Assembly (NCBI GenBank): GCA_026398275.1
Contig: JAPLTF010000054.1
Location: 1-57,976, forward strand
Reading direction: 5' to 3'
Source: Verrucomicrobiota bacterium
GTDB lineage: Bacteria; Verrucomicrobiota; Verrucomicrobiia; Chthoniobacterales; Terrimicrobiaceae
Length of the DNA stretch: 57,976 nt
Shown: piece after piece, positions 43,827 through 52,400 of the stretch
How the letters are laid out: the number at the start of each line of letters is the position of its first letter
Numbering within the stretch: position 1 is the stretch's first letter
Translations under genes and position numbers: made by a program
Notes under the pieces: model-generated
Seen by the model: only the letters and a program-made list of their open reading frames with translations
Databases searched by the model: none
What the model was told of the DNA's origin: nothing

Positions 43827-45001
43827 AGCCGGGGGAAGTAGTAGCCGACCACGGCCGCAGGAAATCCGATGCGCACAGGCTCGCCGGAACCGTTCGAGAC
43901 GAGGAGCCCGTCATCGAGCAATGTGCCGAGAATGCGCCGCGCCGTTCTTTCGGGTTTCTGGAGGATGCGGGCAGCCTCGCCGCGCTGGACTTCCCCCCGC
44001 AGGAACACATCGCACAACAGTCGGGGGATTTCTTTTGCGGCCCGCTTTTCGGAAATCCGGCGTTCGGCGGCAAAAAGAATCCGCTCCTGCATCGCATCAA
44101 GGTCAAGCAGGGAGCTCATGAACTCGACTTGGTCGATGGCCGTATCGAGAAAAAACCGGCAGAACTTTGCCAGCCCTTCATTGGAAAGATTCCCGCGCCC
44201 GTCGAGATCGTTCCGCCGGCCGGCATCGGCCAGCGAGAGCGCGCTCATGTAGTCATCCCGCCGCCGGGCAAGCCCCCGCGTGACCATCCAGAGCCGATGC
44301 CCGTCGATCTTGATCCGGTTGAGATAGGCGTGCGTAAACAGCCGCGTCACCCGGCCATTGCCGTCGAGGTAGGGATGAACCCACGCAAGCCGGTGGTGCG
44401 AGGCCGCCGCCGCGATGATCCGATCAAGCGGGTCGAGGCGATCCGGCTGGTAGGCTTCAGCAAAGCGGGCCAGAAAGCGCGGCAGGCTGGAATGCGTCGG
44501 CGGGATATGCCGCCCCACCTCGACCTCGCACCGGCGAAGCTCGCCCGGGATGACGCGATCCTCTCCGCCGCTCCGGGTTTTCACGACGCGAAATTCCTCG
44601 GGCAGCCGCCCGTAAAACTCCTTGTGTATCCAGTCGAGAAATTCTTGCGAACACACATCGGCCTGCTGCCGTTCCTCGATCAGCAACTGAACTTCGATAT
44701 GCGCTTTGCTTTCCAACTGCAGCGCCCGCAATGTCGGATCGGACGAGTAGTCGTTCTTCAACGCTTTTTCTATCGCCAACGGGTGGGTGTTGTGCCCCTC
44801 GATGAGATTCGAGTAGTAGCTGTTCATCGACCGCAGCAATTCGACCACGCTGCGCCGCGTGACTTCGTGAAGCGCTCCCCCCAGCCCTGCGGACTTCCGC
44901 AAAAGCTCGGCAGCAAGCTCCCGCAGTTCCTCGGAGTGGTCCGTCGGAAAGAGCGGCTCAAAGGCTCGGGGATTGTCGAAAAGCTCGCGGGTTTCTGGCA
45001 T
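43784..45001 (-). CDS. Fic-domain protein with inhibitory helix and C-terminal winged helix
   Basis: 405 residues. The Fic motif reads HPYLDGNGRVTR (Tyr for the usual Phe, catalytic His kept). An N-terminal inhibitory motif S-x-x-x-E-G is seen in SNLIEGHNT, making it a class II Fic protein whose AMP-transfer is held back by its own helix. The last 100 residues (RGEAARILQKPERTARRILG, LLDDGLLVS) look like a DNA-binding winged helix. Its 3' end overlaps the truncated integrase, marking a deletion junction. The promoter region holds four spaced copies of a 9-base repeat, which suggests self-regulation through the winged helix. The target of modification is unknown. Confidence 0.87.
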   Translation of the reverse strand: MPETRELFDNPRAFEPLFPTDHSEELRELAAELLRKSAGLGGALHEVTRRSVVELLRSMNSYYSNLIEGHNTHPLAIEKALKNDYSSDPTLRALQLESKAHIEVQLLIEERQQADVCSQEFLDWIHKEFYGRLPEEFRVVKTRSGGEDRVIPGELRRCEVEVGRHIPPTHSSLPRFLARFAEAYQPDRLDPLDRIIAAAASHHRLAWVHPYLDGNGRVTRLFTHAYLNRIKIDGHRLWMVTRGLARRRDDYMSALSLADAGRRNDLDGRGNLSNEGLAKFCRFFLDTAIDQVEFMSSLLDLDAMQERILFAAERRISEKRAAKEIPRLLCDVFLRGEVQRGEAARILQKPERTARRILGTLLDDGLLVSNGSGEPVRIGFPAAVVGYYFPRLYPEGVEFDRAGVL

Positions 45002-45013
45002 GGATTTGCCGCT

Positions 45014-45104
45014 AATATGGCCGGTTAAATGGCCGGTGTCAAATAGTTATCATTCAGATAAAAAGAGCATTTTTTCATAACAAGATGGCCGGTCGGATGG
45101 CCGC
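45014..45104 (-). promoter_or_regulatory. fic promoter with direct-repeat operator
   Basis: On the minus strand TTGACA (complement of 45037-45042) and CATATT (45014-45019) are separated by 17 bases. The 9-mer ACCGGCCAT occurs twice here (complements of 45029-45037 and 45017-45025), 12 bases apart and filling the spacer, and a second pair lies at 45085-45093 and 45097-45104 (last base of the latter altered), again 12 bases apart. Confidence 0.65.
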
Positions 45105-45363
45105 ATAAATATACATTCAGCGGATCGGCGTTTTCGGCGGACAAATGTCCCCCGAGTTTCTCCGCACAAGTGCCTCGGTTGCCTCCCCGGCTACACGCTC
45201 AACTTTCCCTGATCCCCTACGAAGCGCGATCGCGCAGGTGTTGCCGCTGACCAGGCACAGGCGGCGATTCAGGCGGACTGGACGGCCTGCGAAAAATAAT
45301 TTTCCGCTTTTTTCAGGGTAGGACACTCGTTGACCGGGTTGAGGTGCGATGATTGCCCGCGTT

Positions 45364-46278
45364 ATGAAAACTCTCACTCCACCCACCACCGCCCAGAACC
45401 TCACCGCTTGGTTTGTCTCCGTTCCTCCGGGGAAGGAAATCCCGGACTACACCGTCCTTGAAGAGGCCATGGAAAAACAAGCAGGGCTCCTCCACGAGAC
45501 CGGGGATGTGAATGAACTCCTGATCGAGAATCCCGGCGATTACGACCTCTTTATCCAGGCCGGGGACATTGTCAAAGGCGGCCGGCAGGACCGCACGCTC
45601 GGCGCCGACTTCATCGTGCCCGCAAAATCCGGAAAAGTTCCCATTCCCGTTTTCTGCGTGGAGGCGGCCCGCTGGCACAAGCGTCGGAGCGAGTCGGACG
45701 CGCATTTCTCGAAATCCAGCGATTACGCGTCTTCAAAGAAGCTCCGCGCTGCGCTCCGCACGAGCAAAAGCCAGAGTGAGGTCTGGGCCTCGGTGGAGGA
45801 GGAGCAGGCGAAGCTGAGCGAGAGCATCGGGCTGTGCGCACAGTCCGCTATGTCGCCATCCAGCCTCCAGCTTTCTTACGAGATGAAGGAAACCGCAGCC
45901 GCCGTGGAGGGGTATCTCACCGGACTCGAGTCCGCGCCATCCGAGAAATCAGTCGGCGTTGTCTGGGCGATCAACGGAAAACTCAGCCACGCCGACATTT
46001 ACGGCTCCCCTGCGCTGTTCCGGAAGGTTTGGAAGAAACTCCTCCGCGCCGCCGCATTCGAGGCAATCGGTGAGCGCTCCGAGCAACCTGCTGAGGCGCT
46101 CCGCGATGTTGCCGGGGTTTCGGCTTGGCTCGAAGAAGCCGCTGCGGCCGCCGCGGAGGAGGAAAGCCTTCCGCCGAGGACTCAGCTCTCGACCCGCCGG
46201 GCCAAAGCCCAACTTCGCTTCGAGACACGCGACACGTCGGTCGCTGAGCCGATCCACCTCAGCATCCTCGCACAGTAA
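45364..46278 (+). CDS. ARPP-1-like domain protein
   Basis: 304 residues, no signal peptide. The N-terminal two thirds show the ARPP-1 (DUF6569-like) pattern: TVLEEAMEKQAGLLHETGDV, FIQAGDIVKGGRQDRTLGAD and IPVFCVEAARWHKR. Such proteins have been described near phosphatase and ADP-ribosylation related genes, but the function is unknown. The C-terminal part ends in a Glu/Ala-rich helix and a short beta tail. It lies divergent from the Fic gene, and the two may share a regulatory zone; a link between them is inference. Confidence 0.65.
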   Translation: MKTLTPPTTAQNLTAWFVSVPPGKEIPDYTVLEEAMEKQAGLLHETGDVNELLIENPGDYDLFIQAGDIVKGGRQDRTLGADFIVPAKSGKVPIPVFCVEAARWHKRRSESDAHFSKSSDYASSKKLRAALRTSKSQSEVWASVEEEQAKLSESIGLCAQSAMSPSSLQLSYEMKETAAAVEGYLTGLESAPSEKSVGVVWAINGKLSHADIYGSPALFRKVWKKLLRAAAFEAIGERSEQPAEALRDVAGVSAWLEEAAAAAAEEESLPPRTQLSTRRAKAQLRFETRDTSVAEPIHLSILAQ

Positions 46279-46295
46279 ACACACCATCAGAACCC

Positions 46296-46601
46296 ATGAA
46301 AATCATCCTGTTCATTCTGCTCATCTTTTTGGTTGGGGGAGCCCCCTCCTTTGCACAATCGTGCAAGGAGGGGGTATTCCTCGGTCGCCTGAGCGCGAAC
46401 CAGTATTCAACCGATTCCACAGCAAACTCGTTCGGTCGTTTCGGGAGCGCCTACAGTTCGGCAAGCATCAACAACCCATACAGCCAGTGGGGAAGCGCCT
46501 ACTCGTCGACCAGCGTGGCAAACCCATACGCCACCGCCGCCCCGAAGATCATCGCCGCTGACGGCACCTATCTCGGCAAGCTAAGCGCGAACCCCCGATG
46601 A
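46296..46601 (+). CDS. Small exported protein with internal GSAYSS-NPY repeats
   Basis: 101 residues with a signal peptide (ILFILLIFLVGGAPSFA). The mature part is symmetrical: FLGRLSANQY, then GRFGSAYSSASINNPY and SQWGSAYSSTSVANPY, then YLGKLSANP. Proteins with this repeat occur widely in bacteria, as far as I recall, with no known role. It starts 17 bases after the ARPP-1-like gene and is probably co-transcribed. Confidence 0.6.
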   Translation: MKIILFILLIFLVGGAPSFAQSCKEGVFLGRLSANQYSTDSTANSFGRFGSAYSSASINNPYSQWGSAYSSTSVANPYATAAPKIIAADGTYLGKLSANPR

Positions 46602-46650
46602 AAAACCGCATCAACAAGGCTAAAGAAACCGGTCCATTTCTGCGGCAGGA

Positions 46651-46872
46651 GTTCAGAAGCGCATCCAGCGCTTCGCTGTGGAGGAACTGACCCGCTACTC
46701 CCTGCTGCCAGGGTCTCCAGGACCGGTTGACATCGAGAAATTCTGCGACCGCAAATGGGGATTCCCCGAGGACTACCAAGCACTGGATGCGGATGTGATG
46801 CAAAACGAATGTTCGTCTGACCGAGCGGCAGTTGAGCGCCGATTGGATCGAGCGGATTATCCGAGCGCTTGA
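46651..46872 (+). pseudogene. Fragment of an ImmA/IrrE-like protein N-terminus
   Basis: About 70 residues in frame: VQKRIQRFAVEELTRYSLLP and VDIEKFCDRKWGFPEDYQAL resemble the N-terminal region of ImmA/IrrE-type metallopeptidases that pair with XRE antitoxins. The expected HExxH site is missing, and the frame continues for 15 unrelated residues before stopping against the convergent GNAT gene. No proper start codon with a ribosome site is seen. Family assignment is tentative. Confidence 0.4.
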
Positions 46873-47357
46873 ATCGCCCTTATCGGCAGGAACAAACGCT
46901 CTGAGTTCCGCCGAAAGGCCAGAAAGCCGTGCTTGAGATAGAATTTCCGCGCGGCCACGTTCTTCACATCCACCACAACCGCTGCGGATGCGACCTGGCC
47001 GGCGTGCAGAAGCACCCGCTTCAGCGCGTCCACCAACAGATGTTCACCGATGCCGGGAAAGCGCAAATCCCGCGCCAGCCTCCCGACAAGAGTCGCGGGC
47101 GTGAGCGGATACCGCGGAAGCTTCTTTTGCGCTTCCTCTGGCAGGTCGGAAGTTTCCACGGCGAACGAGGACAGTGTGTAATAGCCGACGATTGCAGCCG
47201 GCGCAGAGCGATCCACCAGAACGTAAACGGCGGCAACTTTCCGCCGAACGTCCTGATTTGCCTGCGTCTGGAGATAGGAATCGATTTCTGGCACCCCGCA
47301 CTGGAACAATGCACGGTCGTGGTGGGGTGCGAGCGGCTCCGAGAACAGATCGCTCAC
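46857..47357 (-). CDS. GNAT-family acetyltransferase toxin (TacT-like)
   Basis: 166 residues. The GNAT fold is clear: YTLSSFAVETSDLPEEAQKK, the acetyl-CoA loop VGRLARDLRFPGIGEHLL, and VKNVAARKFYLKHGFLAF at the end. In TacT-type systems the toxin acetylates charged tRNAs and stalls translation. The start overlaps the antitoxin stop by four bases (ATGA), antitoxin first, as usual for these pairs. The frame is intact, so the pair may be active. Confidence 0.87.
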   Translation of the reverse strand: MSDLFSEPLAPHHDRALFQCGVPEIDSYLQTQANQDVRRKVAAVYVLVDRSAPAAIVGYYTLSSFAVETSDLPEEAQKKLPRYPLTPATLVGRLARDLRFPGIGEHLLVDALKRVLLHAGQVASAAVVVDVKNVAARKFYLKHGFLAFRRNSERLFLPIRAIQALG

Positions 47358-47635
47358 TTCATCGTGACCCGTTTTGAGTGAGTGGCAAATGCGCTCCTCA
47401 AAGCCGCGTTTGGTTTCGGCGGATCAATCAAAGCTTTCGCAAAAATCATGCTGTCCTCGGCGTTGAGCCTCATCACTTCGTGATCTCGCACGGTCTCGCG
47501 GGCTGACTTGTCGAGGGTCGCAATGACGAAGTCCGTAATGGAACGCCCCTGCAGGTCGGCGGCTCGTTGGATGATCCGTTTCAGGAAGACCGGGACGCGG
47601 GCCTCCAGGCGTTCGGTTTTGGCGGTGGCTGGCAT
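47354..47635 (-). CDS. DUF1778-type antitoxin (TacA-like)
   Basis: 93 residues with a ribbon-helix-helix start (RLEARVPVFLKRIIQRAADL, QGRSITDFVIATL) and a C-terminal toxin-binding tail (NAEDSMIFAKALIDPPKPN). It neutralises the GNAT toxin encoded next to it and represses the shared promoter. A perfect palindrome lies directly upstream in the promoter, see 47642-47670. Confidence 0.88.
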   Translation of the reverse strand: MPATAKTERLEARVPVFLKRIIQRAADLQGRSITDFVIATLDKSARETVRDHEVMRLNAEDSMIFAKALIDPPKPNAALRSAFATHSKRVTMK

Positions 47636-47641
47636 GGATGC

Positions 47642-47670
47642 AATCTTCCGGCAATCTGCCGGAAAGTCAA
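47642..47670 (-). promoter_or_regulatory. Promoter and palindromic operator of the GNAT/DUF1778 pair
   Basis: TTCCGGCA (47646-47653) and TGCCGGAA (47657-47664) form a perfect inverted repeat with a three-base centre. On the minus strand TTGACT (complement of 47665-47670) lies 17 bases before AAGATT (47642-47647), so the palindrome fills the spacer. Repression by the ribbon-helix-helix antitoxin is the likely mode. Confidence 0.65.
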
Positions 47671-47686
47671 TGCTCTTCCGGGAGCA

Positions 47687-47905
47687 GCACCGTGGTCGCT
47701 GACCGGTCCCTTTCGGTGCTCACTCTCCAGTTCACTCCCATCGAATACAGGCTCAAAATCGTCCGGGAGGCGTTCAATGCGCTGATCCCTGGCGGCTCTT
47801 TGATTCTCGTCGAGAAGGTTCTGGGTGCGAGTGCCGACCTCGACGCCATGTTGGTCGATCTCTACTACGGCATGAAACGCGGGAACGGCTATTCACAGGA
47901 GGAGA
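47687..47905 (+). pseudogene. Fragment of a CmoA-like tRNA methyltransferase
   Basis: About 70 residues in one frame: LTLQFTPIEYRLKIVREAFN, ALIPGGSLILVEKVLGASAD and [16 protein letters not shown] match the middle of CmoA-type SAM enzymes that modify wobble uridine in tRNA. The N-terminal SAM-binding part and the C-terminus are missing. The fragment joins IS66 sequence at about 47897-47905, so a transposition and deletion probably broke the gene. Confidence 0.6.
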
Positions 47906-48251
47906 TGGTGCGCGTTGCAGAGTCCGTGATCGCAGGGGTAGCCGAAGTAGGGCGTCCAAAAGTCGTGGATCGCCCGTCCAAGGAATGCGGGCAGGATGCC
48001 GATGGCATCAAGGGCTTCGGAGCCGCGCTTGGGATGGATGTCATAAAGTTCTTGAGATAGGCGGCCTTGGCCTTGACTTCCGCTCCATATTGCACCGGGG
48101 CGTTGACTCCCTCGGGAAAATCCGCCTTGGTCGCGTGACCACAGGCGCAGAGCTTCCTCTCGGCCTGATGCTCGGTGACGATCAGGGAGATGGGCGGCAG
48201 ATCATGAACCTGCCTCTTCTCGATGCCATCGGGTGTCAGAGGCTTCCTCAT
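47897..48251 (-). pseudogene. Frameshifted fragment of an IS66-family transposase (TnpC)
   Basis: The first frame reads [40 protein letters not shown] and [15 protein letters not shown], the zinc-finger region of IS66 TnpC. Near 48055 the sense moves to another frame: [20 protein letters not shown] then [16 protein letters not shown], part of the DDE domain. The middle of the transposase (including the leucine-rich region between these parts) and the C-terminus are deleted. It is a dead remnant. Confidence 0.8.
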
Positions 48252-48424
48252 TTCACCACCCTCTTCTGCTTTCGCTTCGTGCGGCGCAGCGTGAGCCGCC
48301 TGCGGGTTTCAATCGTCCACTCCACGATCTCTCCCTTTTTGAAATCCATCCCGCGGGCAATCGCCGCCGGAAAGTTCACATACCACTGCTCGGTTTTTTT
48401 CCGCGCGATCAACTGGATCGTTAC
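48248..48424 (-). pseudogene. AbrB-like small protein remnant next to IS66 fragment
   Basis: About 58 codons read VTIQLIARKKTEQWYVNFPA, AIARGMDFKKGEIVEWTIET and RRRLTLRRTKRKQKR, like AbrB/MazE-type swapped-hairpin DNA-binding proteins. No start codon with a plausible ribosome site is seen in frame, because a TGA lies just upstream. Its TGA overlaps the IS66 fragment's ATG (ATGA), which suggests the two belonged to one element. Confidence 0.5.
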
Positions 48425-48663
48425 AAATCATTAGGAAAAAGCCGCGTTGCTGAGGATTTTTGGCTTGGCCAAGGCACGAAGACACGCAACCCTCTGGGCG
48501 AGAGCAGAAAGGCCGTCTGGCGGCGTTGCTCGCTTAGTTACAGCCCGCTGAGGGGATGCGCCTTCGCGAGCGTCATTAGCGATATTTGCAACCGCCCCGG
48601 TTGCCAGATCCCCCCGACCCGGCAGACGATGCCCCCGCCCTTGTGTCATGATTCGTTTCATTC

Positions 48664-49443
48664 TCATTTGGTTTTGGAATACGCCGGGTCCTTCGGCGAG
48701 AGCGAGTCGAGGAAGGCCTGCACTGCTGCCCGGAAGCTTTCGGGCACGTCGATGGTGCCGATGGCGTCGGCGGGCTTGAAGGCATAGGTGGCGGTGACGG
48801 ATCCGTCCCTGGTCTGTCGCGGAAAGCCGTCCTCGGTGATCCATGCTTCGCGACCGCCGGCGCCGGGGAGACTGGAGAAATCGGGCGCGGAAAAAACGCT
48901 GGTGGTGGAGGGTGGAGCTGAAGGTGCGGGGCCTTCGGCGAAGTAATGGTAGCGCACCTCGCCAATTTCGACCACGCCCTTGTAATTCTCCGGCCGCACC
49001 CATTCGAGCCCTGGGAAGTGCGTGCGAAAGTCAGCTCCGGCGAGATAGGGCGAGGAAAGATGGTCGAGGACAAGATCCTTGGGGTCATCCGTGCGTTCCC
49101 TGACCCCAATCATGTCAATAATATAGCCGGTGATTGTCTTTCCGTCCGAGTAGAGAGTCACGCTCTTGGCCAGTTTGCCGTCAACGGTATATTGGCGGCT
49201 CTTGACCTCGGCGGCGGGCGCAAAGGCCGCGGGGTTGACCATCATGCCGTCCCCGGACCGTGCGGGAGGTGCGGGGGATTGTTTCGGCTTGTCGTTCTTG
49301 TAGGTGATCACCCATGCGCCGCGCTTAGGGGGCGATTGCAGTTTGGGCGGCTTGGGCGGGACCTGGCTGGTTTGCGCGACCGCTCCGGCCGGGAGCAGGC
49401 ACGCCGGGATCAGCAGCAGGGTAATCAACAGGTTTTTATTCAT
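48664..49443 (-). CDS. Exported hypothetical protein, last gene of the Verru_Chthon operon
   Basis: 259 residues with a signal peptide (LLITLLLIPACLLPAGAVAQ), a Pro-rich stretch, and a beta-rich body (RGAWVITYKNDKPKQ, GKLAKSVTLYSDGKTITGYI). The ATG overlaps the end of the cassette A gene by eight bases, so it is co-translated with the cassette. A link to the pilin-like proteins is inferred from this. I recognise no domain. Confidence 0.6.
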   Translation of the reverse strand: MNKNLLITLLLIPACLLPAGAVAQTSQVPPKPPKLQSPPKRGAWVITYKNDKPKQSPAPPARSGDGMMVNPAAFAPAAEVKSRQYTVDGKLAKSVTLYSDGKTITGYIIDMIGVRERTDDPKDLVLDHLSSPYLAGADFRTHFPGLEWVRPENYKGVVEIGEVRYHYFAEGPAPSAPPSTTSVFSAPDFSSLPGAGGREAWITEDGFPRQTRDGSVTATYAFKPADAIGTIDVPESFRAAVQAFLDSLSPKDPAYSKTK

Positions 49444-52400
49444 TTACCGACTCCAGGTTGCGGGCGATCACCTTTCCCGTATAACGATCGATGGCCAGGT
49501 GCAACCAGTAGCGGCGTTCGCCTTCGACGACAAACTTGTCCAGGCTCGAAGCCGCGACGCCATACCGCCCGCTCTGCGCCACCAGGTCGATCATCAGGTT
49601 CCAGGTCCGCGTGTTGCCCACATCGGCCAGCGCGCGCACGATCGACTCCCGCCGGGTTTTGATGTCCGCATCGTTGGGGTCGGTGAAGCCTGCGGTGCCT
49701 GTGGTGACGATCCGCGTGGCCAGTTCGGCGCGGTTGAGCAGCGGGGTGGTGCCCGTGGTGGCGATCATCGCGGTGGCGATGGCGTCGGCCTCGGTTGCCG
49801 GGAGGGTCGAGGAGGCGTTCAGTTCGTTCTTGAGCGCGCCGGCGAGCACCGCCTTGAGGACGGGTTGCTGGCGGGTGTTGAGATTGAGCACCCCGGCGGT
49901 GACGTTGCCGACGGGACTCTCCGCCACGCTGAAGAGGTCAAGCAGGGCAGCGTCGGCGGAGTAGGCCGAGGAAAAGTCGAGGGTCTTCCACGGGTCGTCG
50001 CGGAAGGCGTAGCCCATCTCCCCAACCGAGCGGAAGGGACGATTGAGCATCACCGGGCGAGCCGGGCTACCAACCCCCGGGATGTTCGTCCTGGGAGTTC
50101 CGTCTGCCGGGCGCACCACGCCGTCGGGGTCGGCAATCAAGGTCGGGGTGTCCATCCGGTTGTCCGAGAGATCGTCCAAGGTCGCGTCCGCGGGCTCATT
50201 TCTCCAATCAGAAAAAAGTGTCGGCAAAGGACGAATCGCCTTCCAGAGAAAATTCCAAGTGTTGCAGTCCCAACTCATCCCGTCAACAGTGTGCCATGCC
50301 GGATATCCCGAGCGATATTTGAACGGAACGGTCGAACGTCGCATTGTATTATTATCGATCGGTAATCCGCCGGCGCCAAAGACTCCGAGACGCTGGACCC
50401 GGGGATCGGTCTTGCATGCAACGAGCACCATGGTCGTACCGTATGGTGTATTGGCCAGGCCAGGACCTGCCGTTGCGGGATACTTGCCTCCGTTGTAAAT
50501 AATCTCTGTAAAATCCCATATCTCGCCTTTCCCGCCGCCCCACCACGGTCCACCCCACATTCCGTTTCCATAGGTGCCTTTGACCGGGTAGGTGCGCTGG
50601 ACGGGAATCCATCTCGCGCCATCCGAGTATTCGAGTTGGTAAATAATCGAGCTTTGGGGACTTATGACAAGCCACGCAGAGGCGTTGGGAGGCCCGTAGT
50701 CGTCGTACGGTATATCGGGGGTCAGGCCATCGAGATTATTGTTCGCTTTGATATTTCCGATGAGAAATCCGGCCAGAATTGCATTGGAAGCGTTCCCTGT
50801 AGTCCAGAACATGTTTCCCGGGCTGGTGCGGCTAGCATCAATGTTGGTCCTATTCAGAAGGGTCGGTTCCGAAAAGTTTTGGTTACCGTTGAACCCGATA
50901 AACAGATCCTGCTGAGTCACGAGGGGGCCGCTCCCGATTCCAACGAGGCTGATGCGGGAGGATCCCTGCAAAGCCCGGATGCGGTAGGAGCGCCCGGTCG
51001 CGGTCGCGTTCGTGTGCGGGTTCCAGACCTCCATCTGCTGGTAGCAGGTGGCGTAAGGCATCGGGTTGCCCGTGACAGGATCCCCGGCACTCGGATCGGG
51101 AGGGATATCCTTCCGGCGGAAATGGGTCTGCGACATCAAATAGATGTAGGGATGGTTCTCGATGCCGAGGACGACTTCGTTCAAGTCCGGGCGAACGATC
51201 TGGGTGGGCACGTCGTCGGGATCGGCCTGATCGATGATATTGGCCCCGATCTTCAGGATCTGGAGATCTTTGTTCCGGTCGAGCGAGAAGTTCGCGACGA
51301 AGGCGGTGTCAGCGGGCGTGCTCTTCCCGAGCGAGCCATTGAGAATTCCGGCTTTGAGCAACTCGAAGAAGTCGGGTTCGCGCGCGTTGGTGCCACTAAG
51401 TTGGGCCACCTCATCGAGCCGGAGGATTGTGTCCGCCCGGTATTGCCAGACCCCCGAGCTGGAATTCCACGTCAGTCCGAACGCTTGCTGCACCAGCGTG
51501 GGCACCGTCAGATTCGGTTGGCCGTTGGCCGCGCGGCGCGCATTTAAATTGTTCAGGATCGTTGTGGCTTCCGGGGTGACTTCCCAGTTGGTGGTGGTCG
51601 GGTCTGCGTCCCTCAGGAGAGCCAGCCACGAGAGCGGGAATCGGGTCTTGATGAGCGGTTCGCCCACCTGCGCCGTCGTGCCGTCGGCTCGGGTGAAGGT
51701 GCCGCTCACCCGCACATTGGGCAGGAAGCGGTTGGCCGCAGAGACGTTATTGGCGTCGTTCGCGTAATTGCGTGGGGCGGCTGGATCCTTGAGCGCATCC
51801 AGATAATTGGGTGTCATCTGGCTGGCGTTGAGGGGCGGGGACCAACTTGGCGCATTCAGCGCGCGGGTAAAGGTGGTGAGGTAGGGCAGGGCGTTGGTGG
51901 TGATGCCGTAGTATACTCCATCCCCCTCCCTCGCGAGCTTGATGAGGTCCTGGCGGCTGAGGAGGTTGCGGTCGCCGGGTCGGGGGGTGAGGAAGCCATT
52001 GGTCGCGGCGGCGCTCACGTTGGTGACATAGCTGGTGGCGGAGGAGGCGCTGTTCGTATTCCTCCATTGAACAAAGGTGTCCATCGTGGCGGAAGTGATG
52101 CCGGGGATCTGGGAAAGGTCTGCGCCGGCGAGTGTGCTTTTGATGGTGGCCAGGTTGGTGCCCGTGTAAGTGGGGGGGATAGCAACACTGGAGGGGTAGC
52201 CCGAGACATTCACATCGAGCAGGCCACTCACGTCATAGACGGTGTAGGCAAAGCGGCCGATGGCATTAGTGGAGGCGGCATTTGTAGGATTGCCATCGCG
52301 ATTCAGGTAGATCCAGTTGGGGAGCTGGTTGGTCGCGGTGAACCCTCCCCCCGCGAGCAGGATCGGGGCGTTCCAGCGGTTCGTGCCGACGCGGCGGCCG

